From an uncultured Modestobacter sp. (lineage in GTDB: Bacteria; Actinomycetota; Actinomycetes; Mycobacteriales; Geodermatophilaceae), in the NCBI RefSeq assembly GCF_947486615.1, contig NZ_CANKUD010000012.1, forward strand, positions 1-64,000: 64,000 nucleotides of DNA. Reading direction: 5' to 3'. The position numbers and the translations under genes are program-made. Under the pieces are notes generated by a model, which made no database searches, was not told where the DNA came from, and was given only the letters and a program-made list of their open reading frames with translations. Of the stretch, positions 40,726 through 50,338 are shown in pieces. The number at the start of each line of letters is the position of its first letter. Positions within the stretch are counted from its first letter, which is position 1.

Positions 40726-41010
40726 ACAATCCGAGAGCGAACTCCTCCACGCGGTCCTCTGCCACCGCAATGGACGTCAGCGGCCTGTACCCGACTGTCG
40801 GACCTGGACACCCGCCCCACGGTCCTTTGCGCCTTCGGGGCCCGCTGGCGGGGGGGGGGGGGGGGGGAGTCACTGCCTCCCGCCCAGGCCGGCCGGCGGA
40901 CACGTCGGCCGGCAGGTGGGCCTCGACCGCCTCATGGTCCTCCACCCCGGCCAGGACTGTGACCAGGTCGGCCCAGCGCCCGGTGACATCGCGCTCTGCC
41001 CCGGCTCGCC
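40726..41010. other. non-coding or decayed stretch with an 18-G run
   Basis: No intact gene is seen. It contains an 18-G homopolymer at 40850-40867. On the minus strand from about 41009 to 40869 there is a GC3-biased fragment reading LRRAGAERDVTGRWADLVTV, then LAGVEDHEAVEAHLPADVSA and GRPGREAV. The fragment has no start, runs into the run of C on that strand and is probably the remains of a broken gene of unknown family. Confidence 0.55.
40850..40867. repeat. homopolymeric run of 18 G
   Basis: Eighteen consecutive G residues on the plus strand, flanked by GGC and AGT. Runs of this length are rare even in high-GC genomes and often mark slippage-prone contingency sites or an assembly uncertainty. 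It lies within decayed sequence, so it does not now switch an intact gene that I can see. Confidence 0.9.
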
Positions 41011-41520
41011 TCAGCCGACCGCCGCGCCGGGCTGGGGGCGGATGATCAGGATGCTGCTGACCGCCGTCGCCAGCAGGCGGCCGGCTGCGTCGCGCAGCCT
41101 GGCCTCGGCCAGGGCCGTCCGGCCGCCCAGGTGGGTCACCGATCCCTCGCAGGTCACCCGGCCGGTGTCCAGGGTGATCGCCCGGAGGAACTTCACCGTC
41201 AGGTCCAGGCTGGTGTAGCCGACGCCGGCGGGCAGCATCGAGTGCACCGCGCAGCCGGCGGCCGAGTCCAGCAGGGTGGCGTAGACGCCGCCGTGCACCG
41301 AGCCGATCGGGTTGTAATGGTACTCGGCCGGTTCGAACGCGAACACCACCCGGCCCTCGTCCACCTCGACGAGGTCGAAGCCCATCGTCGCGGCGATCGG
41401 CGGGCCGGGCAGCTCGCCGGTCACCACCGCCCGCAGCACGTCCACCCCGGCGGCGCTGCGGGCGGCCGTCGCGGTCTGCATCGGGTCGCCCCAGGAGAAG
41501 GTCCTCGTCCGCTCGGTCAC
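41011..41520 (-). CDS. PaaI-family hotdog-fold thioesterase
   Basis: A 169-residue acyl-CoA thioesterase of the PaaI type. The active-site region reads YHYNPIGSVHGGVYATLLDSAAGCAVHS (in parts), where HGG and the following Asp are the catalytic and helix-end residues; VTCEGSVTHLGGRTALAEARL is the conserved beta-strand region. It hydrolyses thioesters such as phenylacetyl-CoA or related aromatic or acyl-CoA compounds. GTG 41520 is the start, with an alternative ATG at 41481. It stops 16 bp ahead of nothing downstream but decayed sequence and follows the PTS EIIA gene on the same strand by 16 bp. Confidence 0.87.
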   Translation of the reverse strand: MTERTRTFSWGDPMQTATAARSAAGVDVLRAVVTGELPGPPIAATMGFDLVEVDEGRVVFAFEPAEYHYNPIGSVHGGVYATLLDSAAGCAVHSMLPAGVGYTSLDLTVKFLRAITLDTGRVTCEGSVTHLGGRTALAEARLRDAAGRLLATAVSSILIIRPQPGAAVG

Positions 41521-41536
41521 GGCCGGACGGTAGCGC

Positions 41537-42013
41537 TCAGCCCTCCGCGGGCCAGGTGAACAGCGGATCGCCGGCCACCACGGCCCGTCCCGCGGTGACC
41601 GGCGGCACGGTCTCGGCGGCGGCGTCCATCACCACGACCGGGCTGACCGGCGAGAGGCCGGCCGCCCGCACCGCGGCGACGTCCACGGTGACCACCCGGT
41701 CGCCGACGGTCACCTCGTCGCCCTCGGCGGCGTGCAGCGTGAACGGTGCACCGGCCAGCTTCACCGTGTCCAGCCCGACGTGCACCAGCACGCCCTGGCC
41801 CGCCGGGGTCAGCACGATGAACGCGTGCGGGTGCACCTTGAGCAGCCGCCCGGTCACCGGGGCGAGCACCTCCACCGACCCGGCGTCCGGCGCCGGCTCG
41901 ACCGCGACGCCCGCGCCGACCAGCGACGCGGCGAACACCGGGTCGGGGACGTCGGCCATCGGGACGACGGTGCCGGGCAGCGGCGCCGCGACCTGCAGGG
42001 CCGCCTGGGTCAC
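41537..42013 (-). CDS. PTS sugar transporter EIIA (glucose/GlcNAc type)
   Basis: A 158-residue Crr-like phosphocarrier. The N-terminal AAPLPGTVVPMADVPDPVFA matches EIIA-Glc; the accepted phosphohistidine is in VLVHVGLDTVKL (about 75-86), and the first His appears in VHPHAFIVL. It hands phosphate to EIIB for sugar uptake. GTG 42013 overlaps the EIIB stop by 4 nt. Together with EIIB and the divergent EIIC it forms a split glucose-superfamily PTS, most likely for N-acetylglucosamine, as nagA and nagB lie next door. Confidence 0.92.
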   Translation of the reverse strand: MTQAALQVAAPLPGTVVPMADVPDPVFAASLVGAGVAVEPAPDAGSVEVLAPVTGRLLKVHPHAFIVLTPAGQGVLVHVGLDTVKLAGAPFTLHAAEGDEVTVGDRVVTVDVAAVRAAGLSPVSPVVVMDAAAETVPPVTAGRAVVAGDPLFTWPAEG

Positions 42014-42240
42014 AGCAGGTCGTTGACGTCGTCGGCCAGCGAGTCCGCCTCCGGGCCGACGACGACCTGGACGATCTTCCCGGCGACCAGGACGCCGTGG
42101 GCGCCGGCCTGCTTGAGGGCGGTCTGGTCGACCAGGGAGGGGTCCTTGACCTCGGTGCGCAGCCGGGTGATGCAGCCCTCGACGTCACCGATGTTGGCTG
42201 CCCCGCCCAGTCCGGCGACGATCTGCTCGGCCTTGCCCAT
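42010..42240 (-). CDS. PTS sugar transporter EIIB (glucose/GlcNAc type)
   Basis: A 76-residue EIIB domain. The phosphorylated Cys sits in DVEGCITRLRTEVKD (about residues 19-33), the invariant EIIB loop; GAHGVLVAGKIVQVVVG follows. ATG 42240 is preceded by GAGGAG. In many organisms EIIB is fused to EIIC (NagE); here it is a free protein in front of EIIA, divergent from EIIC. The leader contains the palindrome GCGACCC/GGGTCGC (42256-42271, plus-strand view), and a DasR-like operator lies about 130 bp upstream. Confidence 0.92.
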   Translation of the reverse strand: MGKAEQIVAGLGGAANIGDVEGCITRLRTEVKDPSLVDQTALKQAGAHGVLVAGKIVQVVVGPEADSLADDVNDLL

Positions 42241-42366
42241 GAGGGTCTCCTCTCGGCGACCCGGGGGTCGCATTCGGCGCCTGCGAGCGCTCCAGGAAAG
42301 CGGCTCGCCGGGCTCGCGTCCAGGGTGTTGACAGGGCCGTGTCGCGCCCGCCATCCTCCCCGGTCA

Positions 42367-42382
42367 ACTGGTCATGACCGGA
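42367..42382. promoter_or_regulatory. DasR-type dre operator between EIIB/EIIA and EIIC
   Basis: ACTGGTCATGACCGGA closely matches the palindromic dre consensus ACTGGTCTAGACCAGT used by DasR and NagR-type GntR proteins. It lies in the 247-bp gap between the divergent PTS genes, about 100 bp from each start; TTGACA at 42328-42333 could be the -35 of the EIIC promoter. The UTRA-type GntR at 45793-46509 is the likely ligand-responsive regulator. Confidence 0.75.
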
Positions 42383-42487
42383 CGGTACCGGTTGGACGAC
42401 GCCCGAGGGAATGACCGGCGAACAGCTCTGCAGCAGGTCGCGCCGTCGCGACGACCCCATCCCGCGCACGTCCCCTGGAGACCGCAC

Positions 42488-43789
<1,302 letters not shown>

Positions 43790-43806
43790 CCGACGAACAG
43801 GGCCCC

Positions 43807-44961
43807 GTGCTGCGGGGCCGGCTGGTCACCGGCGGCTCGGTCGTCGACGACGGTGTGCTCGCCGTCGTCGGCGACCGGGTCGCGTTCGCCGGTCCGGCGT
43901 CCGCCTGGACCGGCGAGCTGCCGCCCCCCGCGCCGGGGGCACTGCTGCTCCCCGGGCTGGTCGACCTGCACTGCCACGGCGCCGCCGGGCACGGTTTCCC
44001 CGACGCGGACGCCGCCGGGGTGCGCGCCGCGGTCGCCCACCACCGCCAGCACGGGACGACGACGTTGGTGGCCAGCCTGGTGTCCGCCCCGGCGGCGGTG
44101 CTGCGCGAGCGGCTCGCCGTGCTCGCCCCGCTGGTCGAGGCAGGGGAACTGGCCGGGGTGCACCTGGAGGGGCCGTTCCTCTCCGCCGCCCGCTGCGGCG
44201 CCCAGGACCCGGCCGCGCTGGTGCCCGGCGACCCGGCGCTGCTGGCCGAGCTGCTCGTCCTCGGCCGGGGGACGGTCGCGTCGATGACCCTGGCCCCGGA
44301 GACGGCGCACCGCGCCGAGCTGGTCGACCTGCTCCGGGCGCACGGGGCGCTGCCCAGCTTCGGGCACACCGACGCCACCGCCGCCGAGATCACCGCCGCG
44401 GTCCGGTCGGCGGCCCGCGGGGGCCGGCTGTCGGCCACCCACCTGTTCAACGGCATGCCGCCGCTGCTGTCCCGGGCCCCCGGGCCGGTCGCCGCCTGCC
44501 TGGCCGCCGCGGCGCGCGGCGAGCTGGTGGTCGAGCTGATCGGCGACGGGGTGCACCTGGCACCGGACACGGTCGCGACGGTGTTCGACCTGGTCGGCCC
44601 GGGCGCGATCGCGCTGGTCACCGACGCGATGGCCGCCGCCGGGATGGCCGACGGCGACTACCACCTGGGGTCGCTGCCGGTCGCGGTGCGCGACGGCGTC
44701 GCCCGGCTGGCCGGGGGCTCGGGGGCCATCGCCGGGGGCACCGCCCGGCTGGTGGACGTCGTCCGGGCGACCGTCACCGCCGGCGTCCCGCTCGCCGACG
44801 CCGTCCTGGCCGCCACCGGCACCCCCGCCCGGCTGCTCGGCCGCACCGACGTCGGCCACCTGACCCGCGGTGCCCGCGCCGACGTGCTCGTCACCGACCC
44901 CGACCTGAACCCCACCGCCGTCCTGCGGGCCGGCGCGTGGGTGCACCGAGAGGAGAGCTGA
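43807..44961 (+). CDS. nagA: N-acetylglucosamine-6-phosphate deacetylase NagA
   Basis: A protein of about 384 residues in the amidohydrolase superfamily that removes acetate from GlcNAc-6-phosphate. GLVDLHCHGAAGHGFPDADA supplies the first metal-binding motif; VHLEGPFLS, FGHTDAT, ATHLFNGMPPL and LVTDAMAAAG follow in family order. GTG 43807 is the first standard start in frame, but a GAGAGG ribosome site lies ten bases before CTG 43786, which overlaps the EIIC stop as CTGA, so a CTG start giving seven more residues is possible. It is followed 3 nt later by nagB. Confidence 0.93.
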   Translation: MLRGRLVTGGSVVDDGVLAVVGDRVAFAGPASAWTGELPPPAPGALLLPGLVDLHCHGAAGHGFPDADAAGVRAAVAHHRQHGTTTLVASLVSAPAAVLRERLAVLAPLVEAGELAGVHLEGPFLSAARCGAQDPAALVPGDPALLAELLVLGRGTVASMTLAPETAHRAELVDLLRAHGALPSFGHTDATAAEITAAVRSAARGGRLSATHLFNGMPPLLSRAPGPVAACLAAAARGELVVELIGDGVHLAPDTVATVFDLVGPGAIALVTDAMAAAGMADGDYHLGSLPVAVRDGVARLAGGSGAIAGGTARLVDVVRATVTAGVPLADAVLAATGTPARLLGRTDVGHLTRGARADVLVTDPDLNPTAVLRAGAWVHREES

Positions 44962-44963
44962 CC

Positions 44964-45761
44964 GTGGAGGTCGTCCTGCTGCCCACCGCCGAGGACTGCG
45001 GGCGGGTCGTCGCCGACGCCGTCGCCGGGTCGGTGTTGACCGCGCTCGGCCGGGGCGGGCCGGTGGTGCTGGGGCTGGCCACCGGGTCCTCGCCGCTGCT
45101 GGCCTACCGGGAGCTGCTGCGCCGGCACCGGGAGGAGGGGCTGTCCTTCGAGGGCGTCCAGGCGTTCCTGCTCGACGAGTACGTCGGCCTGCCCGCCGGG
45201 CACCCGGAGAGCTACCGGGAGGTGATCCGCCGCGAGCTGACCGACGAGCTCGGCCTGGACCCGGCCGTGGTGCACGGCCCGGACGGCGCGGCCGCCGACC
45301 CGCTGCAGGCCGCCCGCGACTACGAGGCCCGGCTGCTGGCCGCCGGGCCGGTGGCGGTGCAGGTGCTGGGCATCGGCGCCAACGGGCACCTGGGCTTCAA
45401 CGAGCCCGGCTCGTCGCTGGCCAGCCGCACCCGGGTCAAGACGCTCACCGAGCAGACCCGCATCGACAACGCGCGGTTCTTCGGCGACGACGTCGACGCG
45501 GTGCCCCGGCACGTGATCACCCAGGGGCTGGGCACGATCCTGGGCGCGGAGCACCTGGTGCTGGTGGCCACGGGGGAGGCCAAGGCGGGCGCGATCGCCG
45601 CTGCCGTGGAGGGGCCGCTGACGGCGTCCTGCCCGGCGTCGGTGCTCCAGCTGCACCCGCACGTCACCCTGGTCGTCGACGAGGCCGCCGGCGGGCAGCT
45701 GACCCGGGCCGACTACTACCGGTACGTCCTCAGCCACAAGCTGACCGCCCAGGGGTGGTGA
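44964..45761 (+). CDS. nagB: glucosamine-6-phosphate deaminase NagB
   Basis: A 265-residue enzyme turning glucosamine-6-phosphate into fructose-6-phosphate and ammonia. LATGSSPLLAYREL (about 37-50) binds phosphate, FLLDEYVGLPAGHPESY holds the catalytic Asp, and GIGANGHLGFNEPGS holds the catalytic His and the NEP loop; RVKTLTEQTRIDNARFF is conserved too. GTG 44964 follows GAGGAGAG two bases after the nagA stop. The length is normal. With nagA and the PTS genes it completes GlcNAc catabolism. Confidence 0.95.
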   Translation: MEVVLLPTAEDCGRVVADAVAGSVLTALGRGGPVVLGLATGSSPLLAYRELLRRHREEGLSFEGVQAFLLDEYVGLPAGHPESYREVIRRELTDELGLDPAVVHGPDGAAADPLQAARDYEARLLAAGPVAVQVLGIGANGHLGFNEPGSSLASRTRVKTLTEQTRIDNARFFGDDVDAVPRHVITQGLGTILGAEHLVLVATGEAKAGAIAAAVEGPLTASCPASVLQLHPHVTLVVDEAAGGQLTRADYYRYVLSHKLTAQGW

Positions 45762-45792
45762 CCCGCTGAACCCGGCCGGGGAGGGCACCGCC

Positions 45793-46509
45793 TTGATCGT
45801 GGACGGCGTGGTGCCCAAGCACGAGCAGCTGCGCGGCCGGCTGGCCGAGCTGGCCGCCCGGCTGCCGGCGGGGGCTCCACTGCCCGGGGAGCGGCAGCTG
45901 TGCATCGAGCACGGGGTCAGCCGGATCACCGTGCGCGAGGCCATCGGGCAGCTGGTCAGCGAGGGCGTGCTGGTGCGGGTGCGCGGCAAGGGCACCTTCG
46001 TCGCCGAGCGGGCCGCCCGGTCCCGGCTGCACCTGGCCTCCTTCCACTCCGACATGCGCCGGCTGGGGTTGCGGCCGGGCACCGTCGTCCTGTCGGTCGA
46101 CCGGGCGGTGCCGCCGCCGGCGACCCGGGCCGCGCTGGAGCTGGCGGTGGGGGAGCGGGCCTGGCACGTGCGCCGGCTGCGGCTGGCCGACGACCAGCCG
46201 ATGTCGGTGGACGACGGCTGGTACCCGGTCGCGGTGGTGCCGGACCTGGCCGACGCCGACCTGACCGGCTCGCTCTACACGTTGCTCGCCGAGCGGTACG
46301 GCTGCACGATCGACCGGGCCGAGCAGACCGTGCGGGCGGCCGAGGCCGATCGGGGCTCCGCGGTCCTGCTCGGGCTGTCGGCGTCCCGGCCGGTACTGGT
46401 GTTCGACCGGGTGTCCTACAGCGGTGGACGGCCCGTCGAGCACGCCCGGTCGACCTACCGCGGCGACCGGTACGAGGTGGCGATGACCGTCGAGCTGGGG
46501 CAGGGATGA
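45793..46509 (+). CDS. GntR-family regulator with UTRA domain (DasR/NagR-like)
   Basis: A 238-residue HutC-type regulator. The winged helix (KHEQLRGRLAELAARLPAGA, LPGERQLCIEHGVSRITVREAI in parts) takes residues 8-75, and the UTRA ligand domain covers about 95-235. DasR and NagR proteins in this subfamily bind glucosamine-6-phosphate or GlcNAc-6-phosphate and leave dre sites. A dre-like site lies in the PTS gap at 42367. TTG 45793 follows GGGGAGG by eight bases; GTG 45799 is in frame just inside. It is the last gene of the nag cluster and overlaps a GNAT gene by 4 nt. Confidence 0.9.
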   Translation: MIVDGVVPKHEQLRGRLAELAARLPAGAPLPGERQLCIEHGVSRITVREAIGQLVSEGVLVRVRGKGTFVAERAARSRLHLASFHSDMRRLGLRPGTVVLSVDRAVPPPATRAALELAVGERAWHVRRLRLADDQPMSVDDGWYPVAVVPDLADADLTGSLYTLLAERYGCTIDRAEQTVRAAEADRGSAVLLGLSASRPVLVFDRVSYSGGRPVEHARSTYRGDRYEVAMTVELGQG

Positions 46510-47084
46510 GCAGCCCGGAGCCCTGCACCCTCGTGGTGGACGAGCTGGTGCTGCGGCCGTGGCGGGACGAGGACCAGGCGGCGGTCTGGGCGCTCGCCGC
46601 CGACCCGGCGCTGCGGCAGTGGAACGCGCGCGGCTTCGGCTCGCCGGAGGAGGTGCGCGAGATGGTCGCCCGGCTGGCCGACTGGAGCGGCGGCAACCGG
46701 GCGTCCTGGGCGGTGACCGACGCCGCCGGGACGCTGCTCGGGTCGGTGTCCCTGCACTCGGTCGACCGGGCGCAGGGCGACGCGCAACTGGGCTACTGGG
46801 TCGCACCGGCCGCCCGGGGGCGCCGCGTGGCCGCACGCGCGGCGGATGCGGTCTGCCGCTGGGCGTTCGCCGAGGGCATCGACCGGGTGGAGCTCTACCA
46901 CGCGGTGGAGAACGAGGCCTCGGGCCGCGTGGCGGCGAGGGCCGGGTTCACCCGCGAGGGCAGGCTGCGCCGGTCCTACCGCTACGGGGACGGCGTCAAG
47001 CACGACGAGTTCGTCTGGTCCCGGCTCTCCGACGACCCGCCGCCCGCGCTCAGCAGCCGCAGCCAACCCCCGACGGGGCGGTGA
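46506..47084 (+). CDS. GNAT family N-acetyltransferase (RimJ/RimL type)
   Basis: A 192-residue acetyltransferase. VVDELVLRPWRDEDQAAVWAL begins the fold, LGYWVAPAARGRRVAARAADAVCRWAF (in parts; about 98-124) is the acetyl-CoA loop, and FAEGIDRVELYHAVENEASGRVAARAGFTREG is the RimJ-type end. It may acetylate protein N termini, an antibiotic or an amino sugar; cotranscription with the nag regulator favours none of these firmly. ATG 46506 overlaps the regulator stop. Its 3' end overlaps the convergent rhodanese gene by 35 nt. Confidence 0.86.
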   Translation: MSSPEPCTLVVDELVLRPWRDEDQAAVWALAADPALRQWNARGFGSPEEVREMVARLADWSGGNRASWAVTDAAGTLLGSVSLHSVDRAQGDAQLGYWVAPAARGRRVAARAADAVCRWAFAEGIDRVELYHAVENEASGRVAARAGFTREGRLRRSYRYGDGVKHDEFVWSRLSDDPPPALSSRSQPPTGR

Positions 47085-47490
47085 GCGGGTCGACCGCCGG
47101 GCGGGTCACGCCGGTCACCGTCTCCACCGGCAGGCCCTCGCGCGCCCAGTACTCGAAGCCGCCGATCATCTCCCGCACCGGGTGGCCGAGCCGGGCCAGT
47201 GCCAGGGCTGCGCGGGTGGCGCCGTTGCAGCCCGGGCCCCAGCAGTAGGTCACCACCGGGATGCCGGGAGCGAGGGTGGCGCTCGCGCGCTCGGCGATCT
47301 CCCGGCCGGGCAGGTGTACCGCTCCCGGCACGTGGCCCTGCGCCCACGCCTCGGCGCTGCGGCTGTCCAGCAGCACGAAACCCGGGTGGCCGGACTCCAG
47401 CGCGGCGTGGACGTCGGCGACGTCGGTCTCCACGGCGAGCCGGCGGGCGAAGTGGGCAGCGGCGGCCGCGGGCGGGGTCGTCCAGTCCAT
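47050..47490 (-). CDS. rhodanese-like sulfurtransferase domain protein
   Basis: A 146-residue single rhodanese domain. The catalytic loop is TYCWGPGCNGATRAALALARLG, with the active Cys in CWGPGC; the start FVLLDSRSAEAWAQGHVPGAVHLP matches the CH2-A motif. It transfers sulfur or acts in redox control. ATG 47490 (MDWTTPPAAAAAHFARR) is preferred to GTG 47496 because CAACAT, a weak -10, lies seven bases before it. The C terminus ends GVGCGC, a Cys pair that could bind metal. It overlaps the GNAT gene on the opposite strand. Confidence 0.86.
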   Translation of the reverse strand: MDWTTPPAAAAAHFARRLAVETDVADVHAALESGHPGFVLLDSRSAEAWAQGHVPGAVHLPGREIAERASATLAPGIPVVTYCWGPGCNGATRAALALARLGHPVREMIGGFEYWAREGLPVETVTGVTRPAVDPLTAPSGVGCGC

Positions 47491-47577
47491 GATCACGATG
47501 TTGGCGGGGGTGGGCCTCGACCGACAGGCGCCAGACTGCCGGGCACCGCAGCGATCCGGCCCTTGACGCGGACGGCA

Positions 47578-47598
47578 ACTGACATGTCAGATGTCAGT
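47578..47598. promoter_or_regulatory. palindromic operator over the GntR (FCD) start
   Basis: ACTGACAT, five bases, then ATGTCAGT form a perfect inverted repeat; TGACATGTCA inside it is itself palindromic. It covers the ATG at 47591 of the GntR gene, and a TTGACG -35-like element lies at 47563-47568. Binding here would block both transcription and translation start, as in autoregulated FCD-type GntR genes. Confidence 0.65.
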
Positions 47599-48262
47599 CA
47601 TGGAGCTGCGGCCGGTGACGAGGGTGCTGCTGCGCGACCAGGCGGCCGACCGGATCCGCACCGCGATCGTGGTCGGCGACCTCGCGCCCGGTGCGGTGAT
47701 CAAGGACGTCGAGCTCGCCGGGCGGCTGGGGCTGTCGGTCGCCCCGGTCCGGGCAGCGCTGTCCCGGCTGGCCGACGAGGGCCTGGTCGAGGCCAAGCCG
47801 CAGAGCCACACCCGGGTCACCCCGCTGGTGCTCAGCCAGGTCCGGGACGCCGCCGTCGTCGTCCGGGCGATGCACGAGCTGGCGGTGCGCGAGGCGGTGC
47901 CGCTGGTGACCGCCGACGACGTCACGGTCATGCGGGCGGCCAACCGGCGGTTCGCCGACGCCGTCGACCGCGGGGACGCCGGCGGGGCGCTGGGTGCCGA
48001 CGACGAGCTGCACGACGTCCTGCTCGACCGCTGCGGCAACGGCGCCGTGCGGGCCACGATCGACCGCTTCACCCCGGCGATCCGCCGGCTGGAGCGGCAA
48101 CGGTTCGCCGCCGCACACGGCCGCGAGTCCGTCGTCCTGCACGACCGGCTGATCGCCGCCTGCGCGGCCGGGGACGTCGACGCCGCGTCCGCCACCACCA
48201 CCGAGATCTGGACGGCGCTGCTGTCCGAACTGGAGGAGACCCCCGATGCCGAGCCTGTCTGA
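47591..48262 (+). CDS. GntR-family regulator with FCD domain
   Basis: A 223-residue regulator. The winged helix ([49 protein letters not shown], in parts) covers residues 12-75; the FCD all-helical ligand domain follows, with metal-site residues in [14 protein letters not shown] and [13 protein letters not shown]. Ligands are usually carboxylic or amino acids. ATG 47591 lies inside a palindromic operator; ATG 47600 is an alternative. It overlaps the ACC deaminase gene by 17 nt and probably senses its substrate or product. Confidence 0.9.
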   Translation: MSVMELRPVTRVLLRDQAADRIRTAIVVGDLAPGAVIKDVELAGRLGLSVAPVRAALSRLADEGLVEAKPQSHTRVTPLVLSQVRDAAVVVRAMHELAVREAVPLVTADDVTVMRAANRRFADAVDRGDAGGALGADDELHDVLLDRCGNGAVRATIDRFTPAIRRLERQRFAAAHGRESVVLHDRLIAACAAGDVDAASATTTEIWTALLSELEETPDAEPV

Positions 48263-49267
48263 CTTCCCCCGCCACTCCCTGCTCTTCGGCCCCTCACCCG
48301 TGCACCGGCTCGACCGGCTGACCGAGCACCTGGGCGGCGCCGCGGTCTGGGCGAAGCGGGAGGACGTGAACTCCGGCATCGCCTACGGCGGCAACAAGAC
48401 CCGCAAGCTCGAGTACCTGGTCGCCGACGCGCTGGCCCAGGGCTGCGACACCCTGGTCTCGATCGGTGGCGTGCAGAGCAACCACACCCGGCAGGTCGCC
48501 GCGGTCGCCGCGCACCTCGGGCTGAAGTGCGTGCTGGTGCAGGAGAGCTGGGTCGACTGGCCCGACGCCGTCTACGACAAGGTCGGCAACATCCTCATCT
48601 CCCGGCTGGCCGGGGCCGACGTCCGGCTGGTCAAGGCCGGGTTCGGCATCGGGTTCAAGGAGAGCTGGGAGACCGCGCTGGCCGAGATCGAGGCGCGCGG
48701 CGGCAAGCCCTACCCCATCCCGGCCGGCGCCTCGGACCACCCGCTCGGGGGCCACGGCTTCGCCAACTGGGCGCACGAGGTCGCCCAGCAGGAGGCGGAG
48801 CTTGGCGTCTTCTTCGACACCGTCGTCGTCTGCTCGGTGACCGGCTCGACGCAGGCGGGCATGGTCGCCGGCTTCGCCCAGCTGGAGGAGCAGGGTGCCC
48901 GGCCGCGCCGGGTGCTCGGCGTCGACGCCTCGGCCAAGCCCGCCGAGACCCGCGACCAGGTCCTCCGCATCGCGCAGCGGACAGCGGCCGCGATCGGCGT
49001 GCAGCGCGAGCTGACCCTGGACGACGTGGAGCTCGACGAGCGGTACCACGCCGGCATCTACGGCATCCCGGACCAGACCACGATCGCCGCGATGGAGCTG
49101 GCCGCCCGCACCGAGGGCATGATCACCGACCCCGTCTACGAGGGGAAGTCGATGGCCGCCACGATCGACCTGGTCGGCCGCGGCGAGATCGACCGGTCGT
49201 CCACCGTGCTGTACGCCCACCTCGGCGGCCAGCCGGCCTCAACGGCTACAGCGCGCTCTTCTCCTGA
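48246..49267 (+). CDS. acdS: 1-aminocyclopropane-1-carboxylate (ACC) deaminase, 3' frameshift
   Basis: A PLP-dependent enzyme of about 340 residues that splits ACC into 2-oxobutyrate and ammonia, or a related D-cysteine desulfhydrase. [11 protein letters not shown] holds the PLP Lys, [21 protein letters not shown] is the substrate loop, and [15 protein letters not shown] has the Glu typical of ACC deaminase. After YAHLGGQPA the frame is wrong: the expected end LNGYSALFS and stop (49265-49267) is read one base out, so a base has been lost near 49236-49242. As sequenced, the frame stays open and fuses to the next gene up to 50318. Overlap with the GntR gene shows coupling. Confidence 0.86.
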
Positions 49268-49373
49268 GCCGGCTCCGGCCGCCCCCGAGGGCGCGGGCGG
49301 CCGACGTGGCAACATCCCGCGAGCCGGTGCGGAACCGTGTGCCGGGGTGAGCAGGACGACGGAAGGGCAGCAC

Positions 49374-50318
49374 GTGTCGCAGAGCAAGCGGGTCATGGTC
49401 ACCGGGGGTGCCGGCTTCATCGGCTCGCACCTGTGCGACCGGCTGGTCGACCTCGGTCACGACGTGCTGTGCGTGGACAACTTCTACTCCTCGACGAAGG
49501 CGAATGTCGCCCACCTGCTCGGGCACCCGCGCTTCGAGCTGATGCGGCACGACGTCACCTTCCCGCTGTACGTGGAGGTCGACGAGATCTACCACCTGGC
49601 CTGCCCGGCCTCGCCGATCCACTACCAGCGCGACCCGGTGCAGACCACCAAGACGGCGGTGCACGGTTCGATCAACGCCCTCGGCCTGGCCAAGCGGACG
49701 GGGGCGCGGATCCTGCTCACCTCCACCTCGGAGGTCTACGGCGACCCCGAGGTGCACCCGCAGACCGAGGACTACTGGGGCCGGGTCAACCCGATCGGCC
49801 CGCGCGCCTGCTACGACGAGGGCAAGCGGGCGGCCGAGACGCTGTTCTTCGACTACTGGCGGCAGCACGAGCTGGACATCAAGGTCGTCCGGCTGTTCAA
49901 CACCTACGGCCCGCGGATGCACCCGCAGGACGGCCGGGTGGTCTCCAACTTCGTGGTCTCCGCACTGGCCGGCGAGCCGCTGACGGTCTACGGCGACGGG
50001 GCGCAGACCCGGTCGTTCTGCTACATCGACGACATCGTCGACGGGCTGCTGGCGATGATGGGCAGCTCCCGGGACGTCACCGGCCCGATCAACCTCGGCA
50101 ACCCTGGTGAGTTCACCATCCGGGAGCTGGCCGACCTGGTCGTGGAGCTGACCGGTTCCCGCTCCACGCTGGACCGCCGCCCGCTGCCGGTGGACGACCC
50201 GACCCGGCGCCAGCCGGACATCACCCGGGCCCGGGAGCAGCTGGGCTGGGCGCCGACGGTGGAGCTCCGCGCCGGCCTGGAGCGCACGATCGAGAGCTTC
50301 CGCACCCTCGCCGGCTGA
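49374..50318 (+). CDS. UDP-glucuronate decarboxylase (UDP-xylose synthase)
   Basis: A 314-residue extended [18 protein letters not shown] (about 11-25) binds [25 protein letters not shown] is diagnostic of UXS, and the catalytic Tyr/Lys are in [13 protein letters not shown] (about 143-155); the end [21 protein letters not shown] is typical. It makes UDP-xylose from UDP-glucuronate, feeding the glycosyltransferases downstream. GTG 49374 follows GGAAGGG by five bases. In the present sequence the upstream ACC deaminase frame runs into it, so a fusion could be read, but its own start is well formed. Confidence 0.92.
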   Translation: MSQSKRVMVTGGAGFIGSHLCDRLVDLGHDVLCVDNFYSSTKANVAHLLGHPRFELMRHDVTFPLYVEVDEIYHLACPASPIHYQRDPVQTTKTAVHGSINALGLAKRTGARILLTSTSEVYGDPEVHPQTEDYWGRVNPIGPRACYDEGKRAAETLFFDYWRQHELDIKVVRLFNTYGPRMHPQDGRVVSNFVVSALAGEPLTVYGDGAQTRSFCYIDDIVDGLLAMMGSSRDVTGPINLGNPGEFTIRELADLVVELTGSRSTLDRRPLPVDDPTRRQPDITRAREQLGWAPTVELRAGLERTIESFRTLAG

Positions 50319-50338
50319 ACCGGGGCGGCGCCCCTGGG

